DNA of 64,000 nucleotides, taken from Myxococcaceae bacterium JPH2. Lineage in GTDB: Bacteria; Myxococcota; Myxococcia; Myxococcales; Myxococcaceae. The stretch covers positions 248,001 through 312,000 of the forward strand of contig JAEMGR010000009.1 of NCBI GenBank assembly GCA_016458225.1, read 5' to 3'. A program made the position numbers and the translations under genes. Each line of letters starts with the position of its first letter. Position 1 is the first letter of the stretch. Under the pieces are notes generated by a model, which made no database searches, was not told the origin of the DNA, and saw nothing but the letters and a program-made list of their open reading frames with translations. Of this stretch, positions 1 to 8,889 are shown one piece after another.

Positions 1-300
1 GACTTCACCCCAGGGGAGAACCTGCCGCGCGTCAGCCGCTTCGTCACCGTGCAGCCCTTGGGCTCCGGCGATCTCGGGACCACGCGGCTGGAGCCCTTCA
101 CGCTCTACAAGGGACGCAGCATCACCGGGCTCGTCACGATGCCGGGAGGCGTGCTGCACACGCCGGGAGACCTGGTCCCCAACGCCTCCATCCGCTTCTT
201 CCGCGTCGTCACCGTGGCGGGCAAGCCCTCCGCCGTGCTGCTGGCGCAGGCGCTCTCCGACAGCTCCGGTCACTACACGGTGGTGCTGCCCACCCGCTGA
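1..300 (+). CDS. Partial protein of unknown function, C-terminal part (beta-rich)
   Basis: The reading frame is open from the first base and ends at TGA, giving 99 visible residues; the N-terminus lies outside the window. The visible part is rich in beta-branched and glycine residues. Its centre (YKGRSITGLVTMPGG onward, then an SGHYTVVLP ending) reads like the beta-sandwich repeats of carboxypeptidase-regulatory-like or fibronectin-like domains found in secreted myxobacterial proteins. That resemblance is a pattern impression, not a firm assignment. It converges with the next gene, whose stop lies 4 bases away, and no clear terminator hairpin sits between them. Confidence 0.6.
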   Translation, partial: DFTPGENLPRVSRFVTVQPLGSGDLGTTRLEPFTLYKGRSITGLVTMPGGVLHTPGDLVPNASIRFFRVVTVAGKPSAVLLAQALSDSSGHYTVVLPTR

Positions 301-304
301 AGCG

Positions 305-823
305 TCAGGGCAGCGATCCGGCCGCGGCGTTGGCCTGCGCTGCGTCGAACGCGGCGTGCAGCGCATCCACCGCGCCGCCCACCTCGCCCGCGTACTGCAC
401 GGCGTGGATGGTGTAGAGGTCCTGCACGTGCTCCAGGCTGCGGAACAGCGTGCGCAGCTGCACGCGCGAGGGGTCCCTCGAATCCAGCGCGCAGCGTGAC
501 TCTTCCTGGCGCGTGCGCGTGAGCCAGTCCGCGCGAAACCGCATCCACTCCTGATCCACCTTCTGCGCCGGCACCACGCGCACGAGCTTCTCGCGCTCCG
601 TCTCCAGGTCTGCCCAGAGCGAGCGCGCGGTGTCCAAGCACTCGCGGAAGGTGAGCGGCGGCGTGGACGGTGGCGGCCGGGCGGGCGTCATCGCCGCCAC
701 CGAGCGCCCCACGTTCCAGATGAGCCAGAGGCAGAACAGCGTCGAGAGCGCGATGTGGATCCCATAGGCGCCACCGCGGAAGCGGCGGTAGCGGGGATCT
801 TTGCCAGGGTCGGGAGCGGACAC
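305..823 (-). CDS. Hypothetical protein with one N-terminal membrane anchor
   Basis: This encodes 172 residues starting at GTG. After a short basic N-terminus there is one hydrophobic segment (about residues 22-45, IHIALSTLFCLWLIWNVG), then a proline-rich linker and a mostly helical, charged domain (about 55-172) with two cysteines. This looks like a single-pass protein with its helical domain on one side of the inner membrane. I recognise no family. The GTG start has only a weak ribosome-binding site, and no better in-frame start exists before the membrane segment. It ends tail to tail with the partial gene to the left and could share a transcript with the TPR protein on the same strand upstream. 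Confidence 0.6.
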   Translation of the reverse strand: MSAPDPGKDPRYRRFRGGAYGIHIALSTLFCLWLIWNVGRSVAAMTPARPPPSTPPLTFRECLDTARSLWADLETEREKLVRVVPAQKVDQEWMRFRADWLTRTRQEESRCALDSRDPSRVQLRTLFRSLEHVQDLYTIHAVQYAGEVGGAVDALHAAFDAAQANAAAGSLP

Positions 824-907
824 GGGGTCCAGGTCTTACGACCGTGGACCCCGCGTGGCAACGCCCCTGTCATGGACTGCGTCCGCTTCCAGGGAGGCGG
901 GACGGAC

Positions 908-1900
908 CTACTGCGGCGCTGGGGTGGCCGCGGGAGCCTGGGCCGGCGCGGCGGCCGGAGCAGGCGCGGCGGCGGCCGGGGTGGGCACCGGGCCCGGCGC
1001 GGCGGTGTCACCGCTCATCAGGCGCTTCACCGTGGAGAGGCGCCCGCGGAACTGCGACAGGTACTGGGTGGCCGGGTACGTGGCCAGCGCCGAGCGCACC
1101 GTCTCCGCCGCCTTCTCGAGCTGGTTGGTCTCCTGGTACGACTGGGCCAGCAGCAGCATGGCGTAGTCGCGCGTCTTGGACTTCTTGTCGTTCTCCACGA
1201 AGCGCACCAGGAGCGGCACCGCCTTCTCGTGCTGACGCAGCTGGTTGTAGGCCGTGCCCAGGAAGAAGGACGCATCCAGCGCATCCGCCTCCGAGGGGTT
1301 CATGGCCAGGAAGCGCGAGAGGTCCTCCACCACGGCGCTCATCTCATTGCGGCGGAACGCGGCCTTGCCACGCTCCAGCGCCGCGTCACCCGTCTCGCGG
1401 CGGAGGATGGCGGCGCGATCGTTCAGCGCCTGGCGCTCCAGCGAGCTGAGCCGCGACGTGTCCAGCTTCACCAGCGCATCAATGCCCTTGAGGCGCTCGT
1501 CACCCGGCAGCGTGGTCATCATCTTGTAGACCTCGGCCGCCGCGCGCTGCGCGGTCTGGTGCGAGGACAGCTCGCCGCGCTGCTTCTCCTGCTGCGAGCT
1601 CAAGTCCGCCACCTGCTTCTCCAACCGCTCACGCTCCCCCGTGGCGCTGGAGCTGCGCGCGCTGGTCACCATCACCGCGGCGCCGGTGGCCAGGATGGCG
1701 AACAGCGCGTAGGCCACGGCGGAGGACAGCCACTGGCGCTTCTGGAAGTCCTCGTGGCGCTTGCCCACCGCCTTCACCTCCGCATGGAGGTTCTTCAACA
1801 GGTTGTCGGTCTTGATGACCAGGTTGCGCGACTCGATGACTTCCCTGCGGAGTTCGGAAAGTTCCTTCTCGACATCGGACTTCGGCTGTTCGCTTGGCAT
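908..1900 (-). CDS. Single-pass membrane protein with coiled coil and TPR-like repeats
   Basis: The protein has 330 residues. The ATG at 1900 is preferred over the one six bases upstream because AGGAAG sits 6 bases before it. Order of parts: a charged coiled-coil region (about 1-52), a transmembrane helix (about 55-77), a second coiled coil rich in Glu/Gln (about 80-125), TPR-like helical pairs (about 150-290; GKAAFRR, FLGTAYNQLRQHEKAV and LLAQSYQETNQLEKA are typical), and an Ala/Pro low-complexity tail ending in TPAPQ. The layout suggests an envelope scaffold that gathers partners through the TPR domain. No catalytic motif is visible. Confidence 0.75.
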   Translation of the reverse strand: MPSEQPKSDVEKELSELRREVIESRNLVIKTDNLLKNLHAEVKAVGKRHEDFQKRQWLSSAVAYALFAILATGAAVMVTSARSSSATGERERLEKQVADLSSQQEKQRGELSSHQTAQRAAAEVYKMMTTLPGDERLKGIDALVKLDTSRLSSLERQALNDRAAILRRETGDAALERGKAAFRRNEMSAVVEDLSRFLAMNPSEADALDASFFLGTAYNQLRQHEKAVPLLVRFVENDKKSKTRDYAMLLLAQSYQETNQLEKAAETVRSALATYPATQYLSQFRGRLSTVKRLMSGDTAAPGPVPTPAAAAPAPAAAPAQAPAATPAPQ

Positions 1901-2055
1901 GGACATCTTCCTGGGCCCGGAGACGACTTCGGCCGACTCGCGCATGGTAGGGAACTCCGAGGGTGGTGCAGCGACTTTTCCGCACCGGAACAGGACTCGG
2001 GTGCCTTCACATTCCAGTTGCCGCGCCCACGCGCACGCTCGGTCGCTGCCCGCGA

Positions 2056-2793
2056 CTAGAAGCTTCCAACGCTCCTGGAAGGCTCGGGCGAGAAGGCATA
2101 CGTCAGGCCGAGCGTGAACCAGTTGCCGCCGCCGTTGAAGCTGAACGGACCGGGGTGTCCCTCGGGGTCGGGTGTCTCCACGGGCCCGCGCAGGAAGGCG
2201 AGCCGGTACTCGGCCGTGACGCCCCAGTGCGAGGACAAGCGGAGCGTGGCGCCGAGCGAGCCCATCCACGCCTGCGTGACGTTCTCCATCATGGAAGAAC
2301 CCTGCCGCTTGGACGCCGCCACGGCGGGCCCGGTGAGGATGCCCGCGAAGGGCACGAGCCCCTGCGGGCCAATCCCCTCCAGCACGCCCTGGAAGCGCAG
2401 GCCCACCAGCGCGCCGTACGTGAGCGTCGTCAGCTTGCGGCGCTCGAAGGTGCCGTCGCCCACGGGCTCGGCGAGCCGCAGCGAGTTGCTGCCGCTGACG
2501 AAGAGATCGATCCCCAGCTCCACCAGGTCCGTCACCGCGTAAGCGAAGGTGCCCGCCAGCACGGGGCCATCACCGCGCGGATCCACGCCCCGCTCCGGTG
2601 GGGGCAGCCACGCGCTGCCGACCTTGCCGGGGCGGTACCAGGAATCGAAGAGGGTGTCGTTCGAGGTCAGCCGCCAGCCCCCGCTGATGGTGATGCGCCC
2701 CACTCCGTCCAGCGAGTTGGGCGCGGCGTCCTCCGGTTGGGCGAGCGCAGGCGTGGCGAGGAGGACGAGCAGGGGCAGGAGTCGGCGGGGCAT
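2056..2793 (-). CDS. Outer-membrane beta-barrel protein, function unknown
   Basis: The start chosen is the ATG that yields a clean signal peptide (MPRRLLPLLVLLATPALA, cleavage before QPED), giving 245 residues. The mature protein alternates short amphipathic beta strands with glycine/asparagine turns and ends in strands of barrel type (NWFTLGLTYAF near the C-terminus). The terminal residues are SF rather than a strict C-terminal Phe after a long strand. No ligand-binding motif is recognisable. An upstream in-frame ATG exists but would bury the signal peptide 26 residues inside the protein, so it was rejected. Confidence 0.65.
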   Translation of the reverse strand: MPRRLLPLLVLLATPALAQPEDAAPNSLDGVGRITISGGWRLTSNDTLFDSWYRPGKVGSAWLPPPERGVDPRGDGPVLAGTFAYAVTDLVELGIDLFVSGSNSLRLAEPVGDGTFERRKLTTLTYGALVGLRFQGVLEGIGPQGLVPFAGILTGPAVAASKRQGSSMMENVTQAWMGSLGATLRLSSHWGVTAEYRLAFLRGPVETPDPEGHPGPFSFNGGGNWFTLGLTYAFSPEPSRSVGSF

Positions 2794-2813
2794 CGGGCGG
2801 GCTCTGGACGGAC

Positions 2814-2972
2814 TCACCGCGACCGGGGCGGGCGCACGGCGATTTCGAGGAACGTGGTGCGCCGCCGACACAGCGACGCGACCACGCAGCGGGCCACGCA
2901 GAGCGGGCCGAACTCTCGGAAGACGACGCCCAGGTTGGCCAGCACGTCACGCAAGGTGATGACACCGCGCAT
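2814..2972 (-). CDS. Small basic protein, 52 residues, unknown
   Basis: This short gene has a good ribosome-binding site (GAGGAG about 7 bases before ATG). The peptide begins MRGVITLRDVLANLGVVFREF and has three cysteines (GPLCVARCVVASLC) followed by Arg-rich residues and a C-terminal PPRSR. The middle is amphipathic or weakly hydrophobic. It sits 20 bases upstream of the beta-barrel gene on the same strand, so the two may be cotranscribed. No family is recognised. The case for a real gene rests on the ribosome site and sensible composition. Confidence 0.5.
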   Translation of the reverse strand: MRGVITLRDVLANLGVVFREFGPLCVARCVVASLCRRRTTFLEIAVRPPRSR

Positions 2973-3118
2973 GCGCTCGCTCCTCGCGTGGGAACCGTGA
3001 GTCCGCCCCGTGCTACAGGCGTGTGGCGGACCGTAACAGCGACCTCCCACGCGTCAACTTTCCGGGCGCGCAAGGGCGCGACACGCCTGGGTTTCCGCCT
3101 GGATTGCCCCAGGGGCGC

Positions 3119-4954
3119 TCAGCGGGCGCGGCGCTCCAGCTCCAAGAGCGGCATCTCCAGCACCACCACCGTGCCGTGCGTGCACGGGGGCGTGAAGTCC
3201 GCCTTGTCCAGCTCGCCCAACAGCGCGCGCAGCTGCGCGTCCGTCAGCGGCGTGGTGGTGGCGCGGCGCGCGGCGTGGCACGCCATCACCCGCACGGCCT
3301 CGGCCAGCGAGACCGCGTCCAGCTCGGCGCCCGGAGGTGGCAGGGCTCGCGCGAGCGCCTCCAACAGCGCGCGCGGATCCGTTCCCTCCAAGCCCGGCGG
3401 CACTGTCTTCAGCGCCACCGCCGTGCCCCCAAAGGGCTCCACCTCCACACCCAACCGCGCGAGCGCCTCGCGCCCCTCCACGAGCGACCGAGCCGCCGCC
3501 AGCGAGAGGTCCACCGTGGTGCCGAACAACGAAGGCGCGGGTGGCTTCGCCGTGTCCAGCAGGCGCAGGTAGGACGTCAGCCGCGCGCGCTCCAGCGCCG
3601 CGTGCGGATCGAGCACCACGAGCGTGCCGCCCGAACCCTCGCACACGTGGAAGCGCCCGCCCAGCAGTCCCAGGGGTCGCAGCGCGCCGAAGTAACCTGG
3701 AGGCGGCGCCTCATTGAGCTGCGGCTGGGCCTCGCCGAACGCGGGCACGCGCCCCAGCGGCAGTCCTCCCAGCCCGCCCACGAAGGGACTCGGCTGCGGG
3801 GGCGATGACCCCGGCGTCCCCGAGGGCGCATCCATCACCGTGGGCAGCGGCGCGCCCCACGTGGCCTCCTGGGCTCGGGTGAGGAAGCGCTCCACCGCGA
3901 GCGCATAGTGCGCGGCGTCCTGCGGCTGCGCGGCGCCTTCCTGCCCCGCCGCGCCCAACCAAGGAGCCGCGCGCAGCACCCGCGTGAGGGCCGCGCCGAT
4001 GGTGTCCTGCACGCCGCGCGCATCCGAGAAGCGAACCTCCTGCTTCTGCGGATGCACGTTGACGTCCACCGCGCGCGGATCCACGTCGATCTGCAGCACC
4101 ACCACGGGCTGCCGCCCCGCGGGCAGGAAGTCCTGGTAGGGCCGCTGCACGCAGCTGATGAGGCCCCGGTCGCGCACATAGCGCCGGTTCACGAAGGTGT
4201 AGAGACCTCGCGCGTTGGGCAGCGTGTACTCGGGCGAGGCGATGTAGCCCGTGACAGTCACACCCAGTCGCCGCTCCTCCACGGGGAACAAGTGGGGATG
4301 CGACGCGGGGCCCAGCACCTCGGCGATGCGGTCGCGCGGGTCGCTGCCGGACGCGGCGCTGGTGAACAGCGCGTTGCCCTCGTGCGTGACGAAGATGGCC
4401 ACGTCCGGGTAGGCGAGCGCCAGCCGCATGGCCGCTTCCTCGGCGTGCTTCAGCTCGGTGTCGCCCTTGCGCATGAACTTGCGGCGCGCGGGCACGTTGA
4501 AGAACAGGTCCTCCACGCTGATGACCGTGCCCACCCGAGGCGGCGCGTCCTCCACCACCGCCGGCCCGCCGCCTTCCACCGTCACGCGCGTGCCCACCAG
4601 CGCGCCCGGCTCCGCGGTGTGCAGCGTGAAGCGGGACACGGAGGCGATGGCCGGCACCGCCTCGCCGCGGAAGCCCATGGAGTCGATGCGGAACAGGTCG
4701 TCCAGCTCGCGCAGCTTGCTGGTGGCGTGGCGCTCCAGACAGAGCATGGCGTCCTCGCGACCCATGCCGTGGCCGTCATCCGAGACGGTGATGCGCCCCA
4801 ACCCCCCGCCCTCCAGCTCCACGCGGATGGTCCGAGCCCCCGCGTCGATGGAGTTCTCGCACAGCTCCTTCACCACCGAGGCGGGTCGCTCGACCACCTC
4901 GCCGGCGGCAATCTTGTTGATGAGCACGTCGCTCAGGCGCGCGATGCGGGACAT
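3119..4954 (-). CDS. mutL: DNA mismatch repair protein MutL
   Basis: MutL links MutS mismatch recognition to strand removal. The 611-residue protein starts MSRIARLSDVLINKIAAGEV, the standard MutL opening. GHKL ATPase motifs are intact: ENSIDAG (33-39), DDGHGM (59-64), ATSK (77-80) and GFRGEA (94-99). The transducer-domain signature VDVNVHPQKQEVRF follows, then a Pro-rich linker and the C-terminal dimerisation domain. The C-terminal endonuclease signatures look eroded. The place of DQHA(X)2E(X)4E reads DPHAALERARLT, and the later metal-site motifs read ACHAA and CTHG. It is therefore uncertain whether this MutL nicks DNA. The frame is open far upstream, but the extension is non-coding shadow. 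Confidence 0.95.
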   Translation of the reverse strand: MSRIARLSDVLINKIAAGEVVERPASVVKELCENSIDAGARTIRVELEGGGLGRITVSDDGHGMGREDAMLCLERHATSKLRELDDLFRIDSMGFRGEAVPAIASVSRFTLHTAEPGALVGTRVTVEGGGPAVVEDAPPRVGTVISVEDLFFNVPARRKFMRKGDTELKHAEEAAMRLALAYPDVAIFVTHEGNALFTSAASGSDPRDRIAEVLGPASHPHLFPVEERRLGVTVTGYIASPEYTLPNARGLYTFVNRRYVRDRGLISCVQRPYQDFLPAGRQPVVVLQIDVDPRAVDVNVHPQKQEVRFSDARGVQDTIGAALTRVLRAAPWLGAAGQEGAAQPQDAAHYALAVERFLTRAQEATWGAPLPTVMDAPSGTPGSSPPQPSPFVGGLGGLPLGRVPAFGEAQPQLNEAPPPGYFGALRPLGLLGGRFHVCEGSGGTLVVLDPHAALERARLTSYLRLLDTAKPPAPSLFGTTVDLSLAAARSLVEGREALARLGVEVEPFGGTAVALKTVPPGLEGTDPRALLEALARALPPPGAELDAVSLAEAVRVMACHAARRATTTPLTDAQLRALLGELDKADFTPPCTHGTVVVLEMPLLELERRAR

Positions 4955-5086
4955 GGCAACTGGCCACCCTCCGCCACCCGGGCGACGTTGTCCAGCGCAT
5001 CCATGACGCAGTGGGCTGACATTCCCGGGCGTCTGGGCTAACACCTGGACCCGCGTATGGACGTGACACGAGCAGACAAGGGCCCG

Positions 5087-6019
5087 ATGCGCGTCGCCGT
5101 GACGGGCGCCAGCGGCGAATTCGGCAAGCTGCTGCTCCCGTTGCTGGAGCGCGACCCGAGCGTCGAGCGCATCGTCGTGCTCGATGTGGCGAAGCCCGCG
5201 GGCGACAAGGTCGAGTTCCACCGCGTGGACCTCACCCGGCACGACGCGGAGGGCGAGCTGACGGACGCCCTCAACGAGCACGCGGTGGACGCGCTCTACC
5301 ACCTGGCGTTCCTCTTCGGCCCCATCCGCAGCGGCTCGATGGCGCACGAGTTGGAGGTCGTGGGCACCATGAACGTGCTCACGGCGGCCGGGCGCGCGCG
5401 GCTGCCTCGGCTGGTGGTGCCCTCGCTGACGGCCGCGTATGGCGCGCGGGGCAACAACCCCGCCCTGCTGCGCGAGGAAGCCCCGCTCCAGGGCTGCCCG
5501 CACAGTCGATTCATCAACGACAAGGTCGAAGTGGAGGGCCAGGTCATGGCCTTCCGCGAGCGGCACCCCGACACGCGCACGCTGGTGCTGCGCTTCGCGC
5601 CGCTGCTGGGGCGCGACGTGGACAACCCCGTCACGCGCTTGCTGTCGCGCGCGGTGGTGCCCACCCTGCTGGGGTACGATCCGCTGTGGCAGGCCCTGCA
5701 CGCGGAGGACGCCGCGCGGGCGCTGCACCTGGCGCTGCGGGCGAACGCGTCGGGCGCGTTCAACATCGTGGGGCGAGGCGTGCTGCCGCTGTCCGGCCTC
5801 ATCCGTCAGGCGGGTGCCCGCCCGCTCCCCCTGCCCGGCCCGATGTTCCGGGCCGCGCTTCACGCACTGGACATGGCAGGCGCGGCGACGTTGCCGGTGG
5901 CCCTGCTCGACTACATGCATTACTCCTGGGTCGCGGATGGAGAGCGCGCCGAGTCGGCGCTGGGCTTCGTCCCCGTCCACCACGTCAGGGATGCCGCTGC
6001 GGCGTTGAAGAGGAGCTGA
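5087..6019 (+). CDS. NAD-dependent epimerase/dehydratase (extended SDR)
   Basis: This is a nucleoside-diphosphate-sugar epimerase-like oxidoreductase of 310 residues. The N-terminal Rossmann motif is VTGASGEFGKLL (TGxxGxxG). The catalytic pair of the family is displaced: where YxxxK is expected the sequence reads FINDKVEVEG, so Tyr may be replaced by Phe and ordinary SDR chemistry is not assured. ATG 5087 is preferred because AAGGG lies 4 bases upstream; an ATG at 5057 would add ten residues with no ribosome site. The stop is 3 bases from the acyltransferase start, so the two genes form an operon. Substrate is unknown; a lipid or sugar role would fit the neighbour. Confidence 0.75.
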   Translation: MRVAVTGASGEFGKLLLPLLERDPSVERIVVLDVAKPAGDKVEFHRVDLTRHDAEGELTDALNEHAVDALYHLAFLFGPIRSGSMAHELEVVGTMNVLTAAGRARLPRLVVPSLTAAYGARGNNPALLREEAPLQGCPHSRFINDKVEVEGQVMAFRERHPDTRTLVLRFAPLLGRDVDNPVTRLLSRAVVPTLLGYDPLWQALHAEDAARALHLALRANASGAFNIVGRGVLPLSGLIRQAGARPLPLPGPMFRAALHALDMAGAATLPVALLDYMHYSWVADGERAESALGFVPVHHVRDAAAALKRS

Positions 6020-6022
6020 GTC

Positions 6023-7903
6023 ATGGCGAAGGGTGTCCTCGGGAATGATCCGTTCCAGCGCGGCGCGGCCTCCCGCCAGCCGGAGGCCACGGACGCACGC
6101 AAGCCCGCCGAGGAGAAGAAGCCCGCGGCGAAGAAGGCCAAGGCCTCGGGCAAGCCAACGAAGCAGGTCGCGGCCGCCAAGGCGACGAAGTCCCGTCAGC
6201 CCCCCGCGGCCTCCGCGAAGAAGGCCAGCGCGAAGGCGCGTGAGCAGTCCGCCCCGCCCGTCACTCCGGAGCCCGTCGCCGACGAGGCCCTGCCCCTGCG
6301 CGAGCCCGCGGCGCCCGTCACGCCTCGCAGCGCCCCGCCCGCCCGTCCCCCCGTGCTGGCGGACGACGCGGCCCAGCGCACCGAGGAGAATCGCCGGGTG
6401 GACCGCGCGCTGACGGAGGCGCTCGCCGCCGAGGTGGCCGAGGCCGCCGCGGCCGCCGCCGTGGACGAAGCGCTCCAGGGTCGCAAGGAAGCCAATCAGG
6501 ACGTGGACCGCGTGCTGGCCACGGAGCTGGCGGCGGGCATGGCCGAGGCCGCCGTGCGCGAGGTGTTGGACCAGGACTCCGGCACGAGCCCGAACCGGGC
6601 CCGGGAGCTGGCGGCCACCGTCGCCGCCCAGGTCGCGGGCGCGGCGGGCGGGCCGGCGGTGGACGAGGTGCTGGAGCAGCACGCCGGCCGAGGCCCCCTG
6701 GAGCGTGGCGCCGACAGCCGCGCGCCGCTGGCGTCGGATGACTACGAGGGCCACCTCGAGGACGAAGACGACGAGGACGAGGGCGCGTGGGGTCACGACG
6801 CCTGGGGTCAGGACGCCGACGCGGACGAAGAAGAGCTGCTCCCCACGTCGGAGGAAGTCGCGGCGATGGAGGAGGAGCTGGAGCTGGCGGCCAGCGTCAC
6901 GCGGGACGAGTTCCCATCGCAGCACCGCGCGGGCCTGTCCCTCGTGCCCCCCGTGGAGGGCGCGCAGACGGAGTCCTTCTCCGAGGGCGAGTTCGGCACC
7001 GAGCCGGAGCGTCCGCACACCTCCCGCGCGGGAGGAATGTTCGCGCTGGCCCGGGAGATCGCCGGACAGGCGCTCGCGAGCGAGGGACTGGGCCGCGCCA
7101 TGGGCGCCATGCAGGGCCTCGTGGAAGCGGTGCGCACCGGGCTGGGCTCCAGCGGTGGCACGCGCGTGGACGAGTACGGCAAGGACGCCGCGCTGGTGGA
7201 GAACCTCCAGCCGGTGCTCGACTTCCTCTACGGCCCGTACTGGCGCGTGTCCGTGCAGGGCGCGGAGATGGTGCCCTCGGGCGCGGCCATCCTGGTGGCC
7301 AATCACTCCGGCGCCCTGCCCTATGACGGGCTCGTGTTGGCGCAGGCCATCACCCGGGAGCGCCCGGATCTGCGCGAGCCGCGCTGGCTCGTCGAGGATC
7401 AGGTCTTCCACGCGCCGATGCTGGGCACCCTGTTCAACCGGCTGGGCGCCGTGCGCGCCTGCCCGGAGAACGCGCTGCGCTTGCTCGATGAGCAGCGCCC
7501 CGTGGTCGTCTTCCCCGAGGGCTACCAGGGCCTGAGCAAGCCCTTCGCGGAGCGCTACCGCCTCAAGCGCTTCGGGCGCGGCGGCTTCGTGAAGCTGGCG
7601 CTGCGCACGGGGGCGCCCATCGTCCCGGTGGCCATCGTGGGCGCGGAGGAGACCTCACCGCTGCTGGGCCGCATCCCCGCCAGCTTCCTGGGCCTGCCCT
7701 ACCTGCCGCTCATGCCCGGCCCGCTGCCGCTGCCCGCCAAGTGGAGCATCCGGTTCGGCGAGCCCATCGACCTGGGAGACCTGGCGCCCGAATCCGCCGA
7801 GGACCTGGGCGAGGTACAGCGCCTCACCGAGCGCACGCGCGAGTCCATCCAGGGGATGATCCAAGCCCTGCTGCGCGAGCGCCGCTCCGTGTTCGCGGGG
7901 TGA
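6023..7903 (+). CDS. PlsC-like acyltransferase with long Lys/Ala-rich N-terminal extension
   Basis: The 626-residue protein has its catalytic domain in the C-terminal 260 residues. Acyltransferase motif I appears as NHSGALPYDG, with six residues between His and Asp instead of the usual four. Later come a VFPEGYQG block and GAPIVPVAIVGAEE. Such proteins acylate lysophospholipids or related lipids at the inner membrane. The first 370 residues are unusual. Residues 25-80 are Lys/Ala-rich and H1-like, and 115-225 hold three imperfect helical repeats (VDRALTEALAAEVAEA, VDRVLATELAAGMAEA, RARELAATVAAQVAGA). An acidic stretch of about 25 residues follows. GAGGAG 7 bases before ATG sets the start, 3 bases after the dehydrogenase stop. 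Confidence 0.8.
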   Translation: MAKGVLGNDPFQRGAASRQPEATDARKPAEEKKPAAKKAKASGKPTKQVAAAKATKSRQPPAASAKKASAKAREQSAPPVTPEPVADEALPLREPAAPVTPRSAPPARPPVLADDAAQRTEENRRVDRALTEALAAEVAEAAAAAAVDEALQGRKEANQDVDRVLATELAAGMAEAAVREVLDQDSGTSPNRARELAATVAAQVAGAAGGPAVDEVLEQHAGRGPLERGADSRAPLASDDYEGHLEDEDDEDEGAWGHDAWGQDADADEEELLPTSEEVAAMEEELELAASVTRDEFPSQHRAGLSLVPPVEGAQTESFSEGEFGTEPERPHTSRAGGMFALAREIAGQALASEGLGRAMGAMQGLVEAVRTGLGSSGGTRVDEYGKDAALVENLQPVLDFLYGPYWRVSVQGAEMVPSGAAILVANHSGALPYDGLVLAQAITRERPDLREPRWLVEDQVFHAPMLGTLFNRLGAVRACPENALRLLDEQRPVVVFPEGYQGLSKPFAERYRLKRFGRGGFVKLALRTGAPIVPVAIVGAEETSPLLGRIPASFLGLPYLPLMPGPLPLPAKWSIRFGEPIDLGDLAPESAEDLGEVQRLTERTRESIQGMIQALLRERRSVFAG

Positions 7904-7908
7904 ACGCT

Positions 7909-8889
7909 TCAGCCGCAGGAGCGGTTACGGCCGCCCTGCTTCGCCTCGTAGAGCCGCTCATCCGCCGCGCGCACCAGGTCCGTGGGCTCGCGGTGGTGCG
8001 GCTCCAGCACGGACACGCCCAGCGACACCGTGACGGGGATGGGCTGCTTGTCGAACTCGAAGCGCTGATGCTCCACCAGCAACCGCACCTTCTCGGCGAG
8101 CTGGCACGCGCCGCTCAGCGACACCTCCGGCAGGAGGATTCCGAACTCCTCGCCGCCGTAGCGCGCGAAGACGTCCTCGCGGCGAATCTTCGTGCGCACC
8201 GTGGAGGCCAGCTGCTTGAGCACCGAGTCCCCCGCCAGGTGGCCGAACGTGTCGTTCACCGCCTTGAAGTGGTCGATGTCCATCAACACCAGGGACAGCA
8301 CGCGCTCGTAGCGCCGGCTGCGTGACAGCTCGCGCTCCAGCTGCTCGTCGAAGTAGCGGCGGTTGTAGATCTGCGTGAGGCCGTCCATCGTGGTCAGCCG
8401 GTAGATCTCGTCGTGGTACGCCGCCTCGATGTTGCCGCCCGCGATGTACTTGAAGATGGTGCGGCCAATCTTCACCAGGTCGCCGTTCCGCAGCTCTCGC
8501 GGCGTGGCCGCCGGCTCGTCGTTGATGAACGTCCCGTTCGTCGAGCCCAGGTCCTGGATGCGCACGCCGTCGCGCGTGTTGCGGATGCTCGCGTGGTTGC
8601 GGCTCACTGACTCCTGATCGATCTGGATGTCCGCCTTCGACGAGCGCCCGATGAGCGTCTCCTCGCGCGCCAGGTCGTGCTTGCGACCCAGGTCCAGGCC
8701 GTAGATGACCACCAGCGCCGCGTCCAGATTGACGGGCCGCTCGGAGATCTTGGAGATGACGGTGATCACCGTCTCCTTCTGCACCATACCGGGATTGACG
8801 CTATCACCCAGCAAATCTTGAAAGCGAGCCTCACCCCGCGCGTCGGGGAAAGGAGGAGGAGGCACTGGACGGACGACCCGCCACGTCAT
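7909..8889 (-). CDS. FHA-GGDEF diguanylate cyclase
   Basis: This protein makes cyclic di-GMP from GTP and carries a phosphothreonine-binding FHA module, which may tie it to Ser/Thr kinase signalling. In 326 residues the FHA domain spans about 60-150 (GRSS 81-84, RNHA about 97-100, STNG 116-119). The GGDEF domain spans about 165-322, with active site GGEEF at 245-249. The product-inhibition site RRED (236-239) lies exactly five residues before it, so feedback by c-di-GMP is expected. There is no membrane segment. The ATG overlaps the TGA of the upstream lipoprotein gene (ATGA), and GGAGG lies 7 bases before it, so the two are translationally coupled. Confidence 0.9.
   Translation of the reverse strand: MTWRVVRPVPPPPFPDARGEARFQDLLGDSVNPGMVQKETVITVISKISERPVNLDAALVVIYGLDLGRKHDLAREETLIGRSSKADIQIDQESVSRNHASIRNTRDGVRIQDLGSTNGTFINDEPAATPRELRNGDLVKIGRTIFKYIAGGNIEAAYHDEIYRLTTMDGLTQIYNRRYFDEQLERELSRSRRYERVLSLVLMDIDHFKAVNDTFGHLAGDSVLKQLASTVRTKIRREDVFARYGGEEFGILLPEVSLSGACQLAEKVRLLVEHQRFEFDKQPIPVTVSLGVSVLEPHHREPTDLVRAADERLYEAKQGGRNRSCG

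Noticed and set aside
3119-7411. Very long open frame extending mutL upstream through two other genes
   Set aside because: Only the part from 4954 has MutL sequence. The extension lies antisense to the dehydrogenase and acyltransferase genes, which have ribosome sites and family motifs, and it is His/Arg/Gly-rich as GC-rich antisense frames usually are.
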